This document shows positions 54,783 through 64,000 of a stretch of 64,000 nt of DNA, piece by piece. The position numbers and the translations under genes were made by a program. The DNA comes from Rhodobacterales bacterium (GTDB lineage Bacteria; Pseudomonadota; Alphaproteobacteria; Caulobacterales; Hyphomonadaceae): contig JACXUV010000014.1 in the NCBI GenBank assembly GCA_014763715.1, forward strand, positions 26,132 through 90,131. The letters run 5' to 3'. The stretch's first letter is position 1. The number at the start of each line of letters is the position of its first letter. The notes beneath the pieces were generated by a model. The model saw only the letters and a program-made list of their open reading frames with translations, was not told where the DNA came from and made no database searches.

Positions 54783-56156
54783 ATGTCAGGCAATCTGGTT
54801 CATTCGATCAATCCAGCAAATGGCGAAGTCATCGAATCCTTCTCCCCCTTCACCGCAGCCGCCATCGAGACAGCCCTTGAAACAGCGACAGAGCGCTTCC
54901 GTTCCTGGCGCAATGTGCCACTGGCCGAGCGCGCCGAACTGCTGAACCGCGCCGCTGACGTGCTGGAGGCAAAAGCCGCCGAATATGCCCGCGACATAAC
55001 AATGGAGATGGGCAAACCGATCAAAGAGGCAAACGCCGAAGTGCTGAAATGCGCCACGGTTTGCCGTCATTATGCCGAGCATGGCCCTGCCTACATGCAG
55101 GATGAAGTGGCCAGCACCGAAGCACACCGGGCGTTCGTCCGCCACCTGCCCATCGGGCCGGTTCTGGCCGTGATGCCCTGGAACTTCCCGCTGTGGCAGG
55201 CCTTCCGCTTCGCGGCGCCAGCCCTGATGGCAGGCAATGTCGGCTTGCTGAAGCATGCCTCGAATGTCTGGCGCTCGGCCCTCAACATTGAAGATGTGTT
55301 CCGCCGTGCAGGTTTCCCGGAAGGCTGTTTCCAGACGCTTCTCATCGGCGCCTCGGCTGTCGAGGGCGTGATCCGCGATGACCGGGTGAAAGCGGTGACC
55401 CTGACCGGCTCAGGCCCTGCAGGCCGCAGCGTCGCCGCGATCGCCGGTGACTGCCTGAAGCCCAGCCTGCTGGAACTCGGCGGCTCCGACGCCTTCATCG
55501 TCATGCCCTCAGCCGATCTTGAGAAAGCTGTGAAGACTGCCGTCATGACGCGCATCCGGAATTCCGGCCAATCCTGCATCGCCGGCAAACGCTTCTTCGT
55601 TCATGCAGACATCTATGATGACTTCACCAGCCGCTTCGTCGCAGCTTTCGATGCACTGAAGGTCGACGACCCGATGAAGCCGGACACCGAAGTCGGCCCC
55701 CTCGCCACGCTCGCCATCCGCGATGAGCTGGCGGGCCAGGTGGAGCGCTCCCTCAAGGGTGGTGCCGAGAGCCTCACCAAGCCGCGCATCCTGCCGGGTA
55801 ACGGCGCCTGGATCGCGCCACAAATTCTCGCGGATGCTCACTCCGGCACCCCCTCGACGGATGAAGAGATGTTCGGCCCTGTCGCCAATCTCTGGAAAAC
55901 CACCAGCCTCGACGACGCTATCGCCCGCGCCAATCACAGCATCTACGGCCTCGGTTCGGTCCTCTTCTCGAAGGACGAAGCCGAAATCGACCAGGCCATC
56001 CGCGAGCTTGAAGCCGGGTCGACCTTCGTGAACTCCATGGTCGCCTCCGATCCGCGTCTGCCTTTCGGAGGGATCAAGCAATCGGGCTATGGCCGAGAGC
56101 TTGCTGCCGATGGCCTCCGCGCCTTCATGAACCGCAAGACCGTCTCGGTGGCGTAA
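54783..56156 (+). CDS. NAD(P)-dependent aldehyde dehydrogenase (succinate-semialdehyde type)
   Basis: At 457 residues it has the catalytic Cys in NSGQSCIAGKRFFVHADI and Glu in LLELGGSDAFIV, with the NAD-binding MPWNFPLWQAFRFAAPALMA. Family resemblance is to the GabD/Sad group (succinate semialdehyde to succinate). Many substrates are possible within this superfamily, so substrate is inferred. Confidence 0.9.
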   Translation: MSGNLVHSINPANGEVIESFSPFTAAAIETALETATERFRSWRNVPLAERAELLNRAADVLEAKAAEYARDITMEMGKPIKEANAEVLKCATVCRHYAEHGPAYMQDEVASTEAHRAFVRHLPIGPVLAVMPWNFPLWQAFRFAAPALMAGNVGLLKHASNVWRSALNIEDVFRRAGFPEGCFQTLLIGASAVEGVIRDDRVKAVTLTGSGPAGRSVAAIAGDCLKPSLLELGGSDAFIVMPSADLEKAVKTAVMTRIRNSGQSCIAGKRFFVHADIYDDFTSRFVAAFDALKVDDPMKPDTEVGPLATLAIRDELAGQVERSLKGGAESLTKPRILPGNGAWIAPQILADAHSGTPSTDEEMFGPVANLWKTTSLDDAIARANHSIYGLGSVLFSKDEAEIDQAIRELEAGSTFVNSMVASDPRLPFGGIKQSGYGRELAADGLRAFMNRKTVSVA

Positions 56157-56218
56157 CCATTCCCCTCACAGGGGCGATCCCCTGTTGCAGCGCGGAATCC
56201 GCGCTATAAGCACGGCCA

Positions 56219-57349
56219 ATGACCGAGACGCCGATTTCTCCCGCTGACAGCGCCCTGCCAGGCTGGCTTTCCGGCCTGCCTGCCTGGTTGCGCCCTTATG
56301 CCATGCTGGCACGGTGGGACAGGCCCGTGGGTATCTGGCTGCTCTACCTGCCCTGCCTCATCGGCCTTGCCTTTGAGCGGGTGCGGACCGGGCTCTACAT
56401 CTCGGACTTCATCTGGGCGATCCTGTTCCTGATCGGCGCCATCGCCATGCGCGGGGCCGGCTGTACCTGGAACGACATCACCGACCGTGACTTCGACGCA
56501 AAGGTGGAGCGCACGGCCCTGCGGCCCATCCCTGCCGGCATCGTCACCCTGCGCGAAGCCCATATCTTCCTGGGCATCCAGCTGGCGGTCGGCTTCCTCA
56601 TCTGGCTGTTCCTGCCGGGCGACGCGAAGATCGTTGCCTTGCTCTCCATCCCGCTCGTGGCGGCCTATCCCTTCATGAAGCGCGTGACCTGGTGGCCTCA
56701 GGCCTGGTTGGGCGCGACCTTCAACTGGGGGGCCCTGGTCGGCGTGGCCGTGGCAGGCTCCGTCAGTTTCCCAGCGCTCCTGCTCTATGTCGGCCTGGGC
56801 TGCTGGACGGTCGCTTACGACACGATCTATGCCCTGCAGGACCGTGAAGACGACGCCCTGATCGGCGTGAAGTCCACCGCACGCCTCTTCGGCAAGCATG
56901 CCGTGCTCTACAGCTATGGCTTCTTCATCGTCGCGGCTGCCCTGATTGCAGCTTCGTCAGGCCTGCAGGGCGCTGGCCGCATGGGCGCTGTCACCTCGCT
57001 TGCCTTCCTCGGCCATGCCACCGCACAGGTTTCGCGCCTGAAGAGCAAGGGAGAAGGCATTGCCCTGGCCGTCTTCAAGTCGAACGTCTGGACCGGCGCG
57101 CTGGTCGTGCTCGGCCTGACGCTCTCCGCCATGCTGCCGGAACCGGCACACCACACCCTGTTCTCGGAACCTGAAATCGTGCCGCACGGCAAACCGGAAA
57201 AAGTCTCCCTGCCCTTCGGCCTGGAACTGAAAACAGGCGCGCCCAGACCCGCACCGCCGGAGACGTGGCTGGCCAGCGACATTCGCCGCGCGCTGGAGCG
57301 CGATGGCTATGTTTTCCCCGACGCCACGGAAACCCAAGCCGGACAGTGA
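56219..57349 (+). CDS. ubiA: 4-hydroxybenzoate octaprenyltransferase UbiA with C-terminal extension
   Basis: This 376-residue membrane prenyltransferase attaches the ubiquinone side chain. Both aspartate motifs are present: CTWNDITDRDFDAKVERTAL and YALQDREDDALIGVKSTARL. It is roughly 70-80 residues longer than usual because of a polar C-terminal tail (after residue about 300, rich in Pro and Glu), which ends EAL-like with ATETQAGQ. The tail's role is unknown. Helices fit the UbiA fold. Confidence 0.92.
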   Translation: MTETPISPADSALPGWLSGLPAWLRPYAMLARWDRPVGIWLLYLPCLIGLAFERVRTGLYISDFIWAILFLIGAIAMRGAGCTWNDITDRDFDAKVERTALRPIPAGIVTLREAHIFLGIQLAVGFLIWLFLPGDAKIVALLSIPLVAAYPFMKRVTWWPQAWLGATFNWGALVGVAVAGSVSFPALLLYVGLGCWTVAYDTIYALQDREDDALIGVKSTARLFGKHAVLYSYGFFIVAAALIAASSGLQGAGRMGAVTSLAFLGHATAQVSRLKSKGEGIALAVFKSNVWTGALVVLGLTLSAMLPEPAHHTLFSEPEIVPHGKPEKVSLPFGLELKTGAPRPAPPETWLASDIRRALERDGYVFPDATETQAGQ

Positions 57350-57381
57350 CGCCACCCACGCGATGACGTAAGGTGCACCCC

Positions 57382-58041
57382 ATGCCTGTTGTCATTGAAA
57401 TGGTTTCCGATCTCGTCTGTCCCTGGTGCTGGCTCGGCAAGCGCCGCATCGAAGCGGCTATCGCCATGGTGCCGGACGTGGAAGTGCAGCTCCTGTTCCG
57501 TCCCTACGAACTCGACCCGACGATCCCGGCGGGCGGGGTCGACTACAAGGACTATATGCGCAAGGCGTTCAGTTCGCCTGAAGCGAAAGAGCGGTCCGGC
57601 GCAATGCGCCAGGCGCTGATCGACTATGGGGCAGCTGAAGGCATCCCCTACCGCTTCGACGGAATCACACGCCGTCCGAACAGTTTCGATGCCCACCGCG
57701 TTGTCCATTGGGCGCAGGGACAGCACAAAGGCGCCGCCGCCAAGGAGGCCCTGTTCCGCGCCTTCTTCCATGATGGACGTGACATCGGCGACCATGGTGT
57801 GCTGGTCGATATTGCCCGGCAGATAGGCCTCGACCCGACCATAGTGGCAGACCTTCTGAGTACGGATGCAGACGTGGTCACCATCCGGGCTGAAGAGAAG
57901 TTTTTCCGCGAACTCGGCATTACGGGCGTCCCTACCTATATCGCCAACCGCCAATTCGCGGCGCAGGGCGCCGAAACGCCGGAGAAGCTCGCCCGCTTTA
58001 TCCTCCACGCAGCCGAACACCCGCCGACAGCAACCGCATGA
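57382..58041 (+). CDS. DsbA-family oxidoreductase (FrnE/2-hydroxychromene isomerase-like)
   Basis: The 219-residue protein has a thioredoxin-fold with the active-site CPWC in SDLVCPWCWLGKRRIEAA, and the cis-Pro region ITGVPTYIANRQFAAQGAET. There is no signal peptide, so it is cytoplasmic, as in FrnE. The ATG at 57382 has AAGG upstream; a GTG at 57373 would add three residues. Its stop overlaps the ATG of the crotonase gene (ATGA). Confidence 0.88.
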   Translation: MPVVIEMVSDLVCPWCWLGKRRIEAAIAMVPDVEVQLLFRPYELDPTIPAGGVDYKDYMRKAFSSPEAKERSGAMRQALIDYGAAEGIPYRFDGITRRPNSFDAHRVVHWAQGQHKGAAAKEALFRAFFHDGRDIGDHGVLVDIARQIGLDPTIVADLLSTDADVVTIRAEEKFFRELGITGVPTYIANRQFAAQGAETPEKLARFILHAAEHPPTATA

Positions 58042-58829
58042 GCGAACTCGTCAGTACAGAGATTGATGGCCGCATCGCCATTGTCCGCTTTGACACCGGG
58101 TCGCGCGCCAACGCCCTCAGCCAGCAACTGATGCAGGAACTGACCGAGGCAGCGCTGCAATTCCACGATGCCCCGGAAGTTTCCGCCGTCATCCTCACCG
58201 GCCGTGACGATCAATTCTCCATGGGCGCAGACCTGAAGGACCCGGCAGGGACAGCCGCCGCGAAATCATCCCTCCGGGAGCGGAGAATACTTCTGCGCCG
58301 TGGCCCGCGCATGTGCGAAGCCTGGGAGAATGTCGACGCGTTGACCATCTGCGCGGTGGAAGGCTGGTGCGTAGGCGGCGGGGCAGCGCTGGCAACATCC
58401 TGCGACCTGCGTATCTTTGCCGAAAACTCCATCTTTTATGTGCCGGAAGTCGAGCGCGGCATGAACATGAGCTGGGGCTCCATTCCCCGTTTTGTGGCCC
58501 TTGTCGGCCCGGCACGGGCCAAACGCATTGCTGGCCTGTGTGAGAAGGTGGACGCCACAACGGCCCTCAACTGGGGCCTCGCCGACCATGTCGTGCCCAC
58601 CGGCGCCACAATGCACAAGGCCCGCGAGATCGCCGAGGCGGCCTCCCGCCTGCCCCCGACAGCGCTGAAAATGGTCAAGCAGGACGTCAACATCGCCGCT
58701 CTTGCCCTGGCCCGCGCGACGGCACACCGGGATCTTGAAGCATTTGCGCTCCTGCAGCGCTCGGACGATTTCCGCGAAGGCATCAAGGCCTTCCTCGAAG
58801 GCCGCGATCCCGAATTCACCGGGGACTGA
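58038..58829 (+). CDS. Enoyl-CoA hydratase/isomerase (crotonase) family protein
   Basis: This 263-residue protein has the crotonase oxyanion-hole segments DDQFSMGADLKDP and CAVEGWCVGGGAALATSCDL, and the C-terminal LPPTALKMVKQDV. The glutamates at the typical catalytic places are VPEVERGMN (one Glu region). The substrate is uncertain. It overlaps the DsbA-like gene by 4 bases and is convergent with the atp operon. Confidence 0.9.
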   Translation: MSELVSTEIDGRIAIVRFDTGSRANALSQQLMQELTEAALQFHDAPEVSAVILTGRDDQFSMGADLKDPAGTAAAKSSLRERRILLRRGPRMCEAWENVDALTICAVEGWCVGGGAALATSCDLRIFAENSIFYVPEVERGMNMSWGSIPRFVALVGPARAKRIAGLCEKVDATTALNWGLADHVVPTGATMHKAREIAEAASRLPPTALKMVKQDVNIAALALARATAHRDLEAFALLQRSDDFREGIKAFLEGRDPEFTGD

Positions 58830-58849
58830 TCCCGACCGCCACAGGCCAT

Positions 58850-58879
58850 AAAAAACGCCGCCCCTTTCGGAGCGGCGTT
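58850..58879 (-). terminator. Rho-independent terminator of the F1-ATPase operon
   Basis: AACGCCGC and GCGGCGTT flank a loop region with additional CC/GG pairs and GAAA. On the minus strand the stem is followed by six T. It lies 22 bases after the atpC stop. The + strand crotonase transcript meets the same stem, but with a weaker T tail. Confidence 0.92.
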
Positions 58880-58900
58880 CTTGTTCGGGACAGGCGCGCC

Positions 58901-59308
58901 TTAGTGGACCAGCGCAGCCTTCATGCTTTCAAGATAGTCGTAGTGTTCCTGAAGCGTCGCGCGGCTGGAATCATCCTTGTCGAGCGCCAGGATCTTCAGG
59001 AGCGTGGCTTCCATCTCTGCCTGCACGTCCTCGACTTTCACATCGTCAAGCATGCTCGCCTCTTCTGCGAGGATGGTCAGCCCCTCAGACGTGATGTCTG
59101 CAAAGCCGCCCCGCACAAAGATGCGCATCTTGACTGTGTCGCCGTCCAGAACGCGCACCACGCCATTGCGCAGCGTCGTCATGAAAGGCGCATGGTTCGC
59201 CAGCACGCCGAACTCGCCCTCGGTGCCAGGCGCGATCACGTGATCGACCTCGCCGGAGAACAGCTCTTTCGCGGGCGAAACGAGCGAGAAGTGGAGTTTA
59301 TCGGCCAT
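58901..59308 (-). CDS. atpC: F1-ATPase subunit epsilon
   Basis: This 135-residue subunit is of typical size. The N-terminal beta sandwich (LHFSLVSPAKELFSGEVDHV, APGTEGEFGVLANHAPFMTT) is complete and the C-terminal helices are short. It is part of the central stalk and regulates the enzyme. It is 13 bases from atpD and is the last gene of the operon. Confidence 0.96.
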   Translation of the reverse strand: MADKLHFSLVSPAKELFSGEVDHVIAPGTEGEFGVLANHAPFMTTLRNGVVRVLDGDTVKMRIFVRGGFADITSEGLTILAEEASMLDDVKVEDVQAEMEATLLKILALDKDDSSRATLQEHYDYLESMKAALVH

Positions 59309-59321
59309 CTATCCTGTCCGC

Positions 59322-61668
<2,347 letters not shown>

Positions 61669-61703
61669 GTCAGGCCTTCCAGTTCGTGCTCAGTCTAAGG
61701 GGC

Positions 61704-63239
61704 TCAGGCAAACTTCGCGGTGAAGTCGTCCAGGGCCTTCTTGATTCCGGCTTCGATTTCGTCGGTGAGAGCTTTCTCAGCACGAATCTTGGCCAGCAGG
61801 TCCTTGTTGGCGCCGCGAAGGTGCGCCAGCAGCTCTTTCTCGTAGCGGGTCACGTCTTTCAGCTCGACCTTGTCGAGATAGCCGCGCGTACCGGCGTAGA
61901 TCACGCAGACCTGCTCTTCCATCAGCAGCGGCGAGTATTGCGGCTGTTTCAGGAGTTCGGTCAGGCGGGCACCGCGGTTCAGCAGGCGCTGGGTTGCAGC
62001 GTCGAGGTCGGAACCGAATTTCGCGAAGGCGGCCATCTCGCGGTACTGAGCGAGTTCGCCCTTCATCGAGCCAGCAACTTTCTTCATCGCCTTGGTCTGC
62101 GCAGCAGAACCAACACGCGACACCGAGAGACCAACGTTCACGGCCGGGCGGATACCCTGGTAGAACAGGTCGGTCTCAAGGAAGATCTGACCGTCGGTGA
62201 TCGAGATCACGTTCGTCGGAATGTAGGCTGACACGTCGTTGGCCTGGGTTTCGATGATCGGCAGAGCCGTCAGCGAGCCGGAGCCATTGTCTTCGTTCAG
62301 CTTCGCAGCGCGCTCGAGGAGGCGCGAGTGCAGGTAGAACACGTCACCCGGATAAGCTTCGCGGCCCGGCGGGCGGCGCAGCAGCAGGGACATCTGACGG
62401 TAAGCGACAGCCTGCTTGGAAAGGTCATCATAGATGATCAGGGCGTGCATGCCGTTGTCGCGGAACCACTCACCCATGGCGCAGCCGGTGAACGGTGCGA
62501 GGTATTGCAGCGGTGCCGGCTCGGAAGCCGTCGCAGCCACGACGATCGTGTAGTCGAGCGCCCCGCGCTCTTCGAGCGTCTTGACCACCTGGGCCACCGT
62601 GGAGCGCTTTTGCCCGACGGCGACGTAGACGCAGAACAGCTTTTCGCTGTCGCTCTTCGCGGCGTCGTTGGTCGCCTTCTGGTTCAGGATGGTGTCGATG
62701 CAGATCGCAGTCTTGCCGGTCTGGCGGTCACCGATGACCAGCTCGCGCTGGCCGCGGCCGACCGGGATCATGCCGTCGATGGCTTTCAAGCCCGTCATCA
62801 TCGGCTCGTCCACAGACTTACGCGGGATGATGCCCGGAGCTTTCACGTCCACGCGGGCGCGGGCAGCGACGTCAGCGAGCGGGCCTTTGCCATCAATCGG
62901 ATTACCGAGGGCGTCTACGACGCGGCCCAGCAGGCCCTTGCCGACCGGAGCCGACACGATCTCGTCCAGGCGCTTGACGGTGTCGCCTTCCTTGATGTCG
63001 CGGTCGTCGCCGAAGATCACGGCGCCGACATTGTCGTTCTCGAGGTTCAGGGCCATACCCTTGATACCGCCGTTGAACTCGACCATTTCGCCAGCCTGAA
63101 CGCTGTCGAGGCCATAGATACGGGCAATACCGTCGCCAACCGACAGAACCTGGCCGACATCGGAGACTTCGGCTTCAACGCCGAAATTCTCGATCTGCGA
63201 CTTCAGGATTCCCGAAATTTCTGCTGCTGAGATATCCAT
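61704..63239 (-). CDS. atpA: F1-ATPase subunit alpha
   Basis: The 511-residue subunit starts [20 protein letters not shown] and has the P-loop [15 protein letters not shown], and [20 protein letters not shown]. Usual alpha subunit length. It is non-catalytic but binds nucleotide. It is 7 bases downstream of atpH. Confidence 0.98.
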   Translation of the reverse strand: MDISAAEISGILKSQIENFGVEAEVSDVGQVLSVGDGIARIYGLDSVQAGEMVEFNGGIKGMALNLENDNVGAVIFGDDRDIKEGDTVKRLDEIVSAPVGKGLLGRVVDALGNPIDGKGPLADVAARARVDVKAPGIIPRKSVDEPMMTGLKAIDGMIPVGRGQRELVIGDRQTGKTAICIDTILNQKATNDAAKSDSEKLFCVYVAVGQKRSTVAQVVKTLEERGALDYTIVVAATASEPAPLQYLAPFTGCAMGEWFRDNGMHALIIYDDLSKQAVAYRQMSLLLRRPPGREAYPGDVFYLHSRLLERAAKLNEDNGSGSLTALPIIETQANDVSAYIPTNVISITDGQIFLETDLFYQGIRPAVNVGLSVSRVGSAAQTKAMKKVAGSMKGELAQYREMAAFAKFGSDLDAATQRLLNRGARLTELLKQPQYSPLLMEEQVCVIYAGTRGYLDKVELKDVTRYEKELLAHLRGANKDLLAKIRAEKALTDEIEAGIKKALDDFTAKFA

Positions 63240-63246
63240 CGAGCGA

Positions 63247-63792
63247 CTAAGCTCCCTTCATGGCGGTGTTCATGCGTTCCAGTTTGGCGGCAAGGCTTGC
63301 GTCAACGAGTTGGGACCCGATGCGCAGCTGGATGCCGCCGATGAGCGAGGGATCAACCTCGCTGGTCAGTTCCACCTCGCCGCCAACGGCCTTGGCGAGG
63401 ATTGATTCGATGCGCTGGCGTTCTGCGCCAGACATTTCCTTGGCGGTGCGCACGACTGCGCGCTTCACGCCACGTTGTTTTGCATAAAGTTCGTCAAAAG
63501 CGATTCCGGCGCCGAGAATGTCGCCCGAACGTCCGTTCTGCGCCATGGTGCCGAGGAACTTGGCAAAAAGGCCGCCAAGACCTGCCTTCGCTGCCAGCTC
63601 ACCAAGAGCCTTCACCTTGTCATCGCGGGAGAAAGCCGGGGCATCCAGCAGCAGACGCAGGTCTGCCGAGGAGTCCGCCATTTCAGCGAAATCATTGAAA
63701 TCTTTGAAGACATTGGCGAGTTCGCCTTTGTCTTGTGCAAGATCGAACAGCGCGCTGGCGTAGCGCCGGGCGGCTTCGTTCGCGTGTTTCAT
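63247..63792 (-). CDS. atpH: F1-ATPase subunit delta
   Basis: This 181-residue stator subunit begins [20 protein letters not shown] and ends with the [20 protein letters not shown] segment. The ATG at 63792 has GGA 7 bases upstream; an in-frame ATG at 63822 is possible, and the frame runs to 63945. It is the first gene of the F1 operon; the Fo genes are not nearby, as usual for alphaproteobacteria. Confidence 0.95.
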   Translation of the reverse strand: MKHANEAARRYASALFDLAQDKGELANVFKDFNDFAEMADSSADLRLLLDAPAFSRDDKVKALGELAAKAGLGGLFAKFLGTMAQNGRSGDILGAGIAFDELYAKQRGVKRAVVRTAKEMSGAERQRIESILAKAVGGEVELTSEVDPSLIGGIQLRIGSQLVDASLAAKLERMNTAMKGA

Positions 63793-64000
63793 CTTTGATC
63801 CAGCCAAGGGTCTTTCGTCCATGTTCAGGTGGGCGGAATGGCCCAAAAACAGCAAACAGGGCTGCGTGCGAATTGCCCGCGCCCATGAAAACTGTGCGCC
63901 GCTTAGCATCGGTCTTCTAACCTGACAACATAGGCATAGCGCCAATGTCTGCGGCGAAATGACAATTATGACAACACGCCGCCAGAACCAACAGATTCAA
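63793..64000. other. Upstream region of the atp operon, no gene seen
   Basis: These 208 bases hold no convincing frame apart from the weak N-terminal extension of atpH. They should contain the atp operon promoter on the minus strand. The two copies of TTGTCA near 63950-63970 (minus strand) are possible -35 elements, without a clear -10. Confidence 0.4.

Overview
The window is chromosomal DNA of a GC-rich alphaproteobacterium. Several layouts point to the Hyphomonadaceae (Hyphomonas-like): a suf operon with two cysteine desulfurases, an F1 operon atpHAGDC separated from Fo, a ctaC-ctaD-ctaB-ctaG-ctaE-surf1-thrC chain, a DUF1476 (ATP synthase zeta) gene divergent from purC, and a LytM peptidase gene overlapping a bactofilin gene. 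The assignment is inferred from gene content and order; no 16S gene is present. I saw no prophage, insertion sequence, transposase or CRISPR array. Most of the window is dense housekeeping sequence.

Layout. 1-0.8 kb: the tail of an unknown gene, a small hypothetical gene and tRNA-Pro(GGG). 0.8-4.9 kb: merR-ihfA-fabH-plsX and a cytochrome bc1 assembly chaperone on the minus strand, divergent from a BamE-like lipoprotein. 5.1-8.0 kb: the general stress response locus. nepR and phyR read as intact, but the ecfG sigma gene has lost its middle and the HWE histidine kinase gene carries a one-base frameshift. 8.2-12.0 kb: tRNA-Gly(GCC), an HxlR regulator, a phytase-like esterase family protein, a candidate 6S RNA, 5-formyltetrahydrofolate cyclo-ligase and a membrane-anchored GH16 hydrolase. 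12.1-16.6 kb: zeta subunit, purC, purS, a TetR regulator with a palindromic operator, an acyltransferase, and two tandem secreted paralogues separated by a long hairpin that covers a ribosome binding site.

16.6-23.5 kb: the suf Fe-S assembly operon on the minus strand (cysteine desulfurase, sufB, sufC, sufD, sufS, sufT, sufA), with translationally coupled overlaps. 23.6-37.1 kb: an alpha/beta hydrolase, anmK, tyrS, a giant AsmA-like protein, a BCP peroxiredoxin, the LytM-bactofilin pair, an S10 carboxypeptidase, an NfeD/SPFH pair, a Prx5-type peroxiredoxin and YqgE. 37.1-47.0 kb: a minus-strand aa3 cytochrome oxidase cluster that continues into thrC, a GNAT acetyltransferase and an EAL phosphodiesterase. 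47.1-58.8 kb: a TPR protein, tldD, a rhodanese, a POT peptide transporter with an extra loop domain, gshA, a DUF6891 protein, rsmE, an aldehyde dehydrogenase, ubiA, a DsbA-like oxidoreductase and a crotonase. 58.9-63.8 kb: the F1-ATPase operon and its terminator.

How the parts connect. The respiratory theme is strong: bc1 chaperone, oxidase subunits and assembly factors, UbiA for ubiquinone, F1-ATPase and its zeta inhibitor, and Suf for Fe-S clusters. The most unusual region is the stress-response locus at 5.4-8.0 kb. An anti-sigma factor and its response-regulator antagonist are kept there, while the sigma factor and the cognate kinase appear broken.
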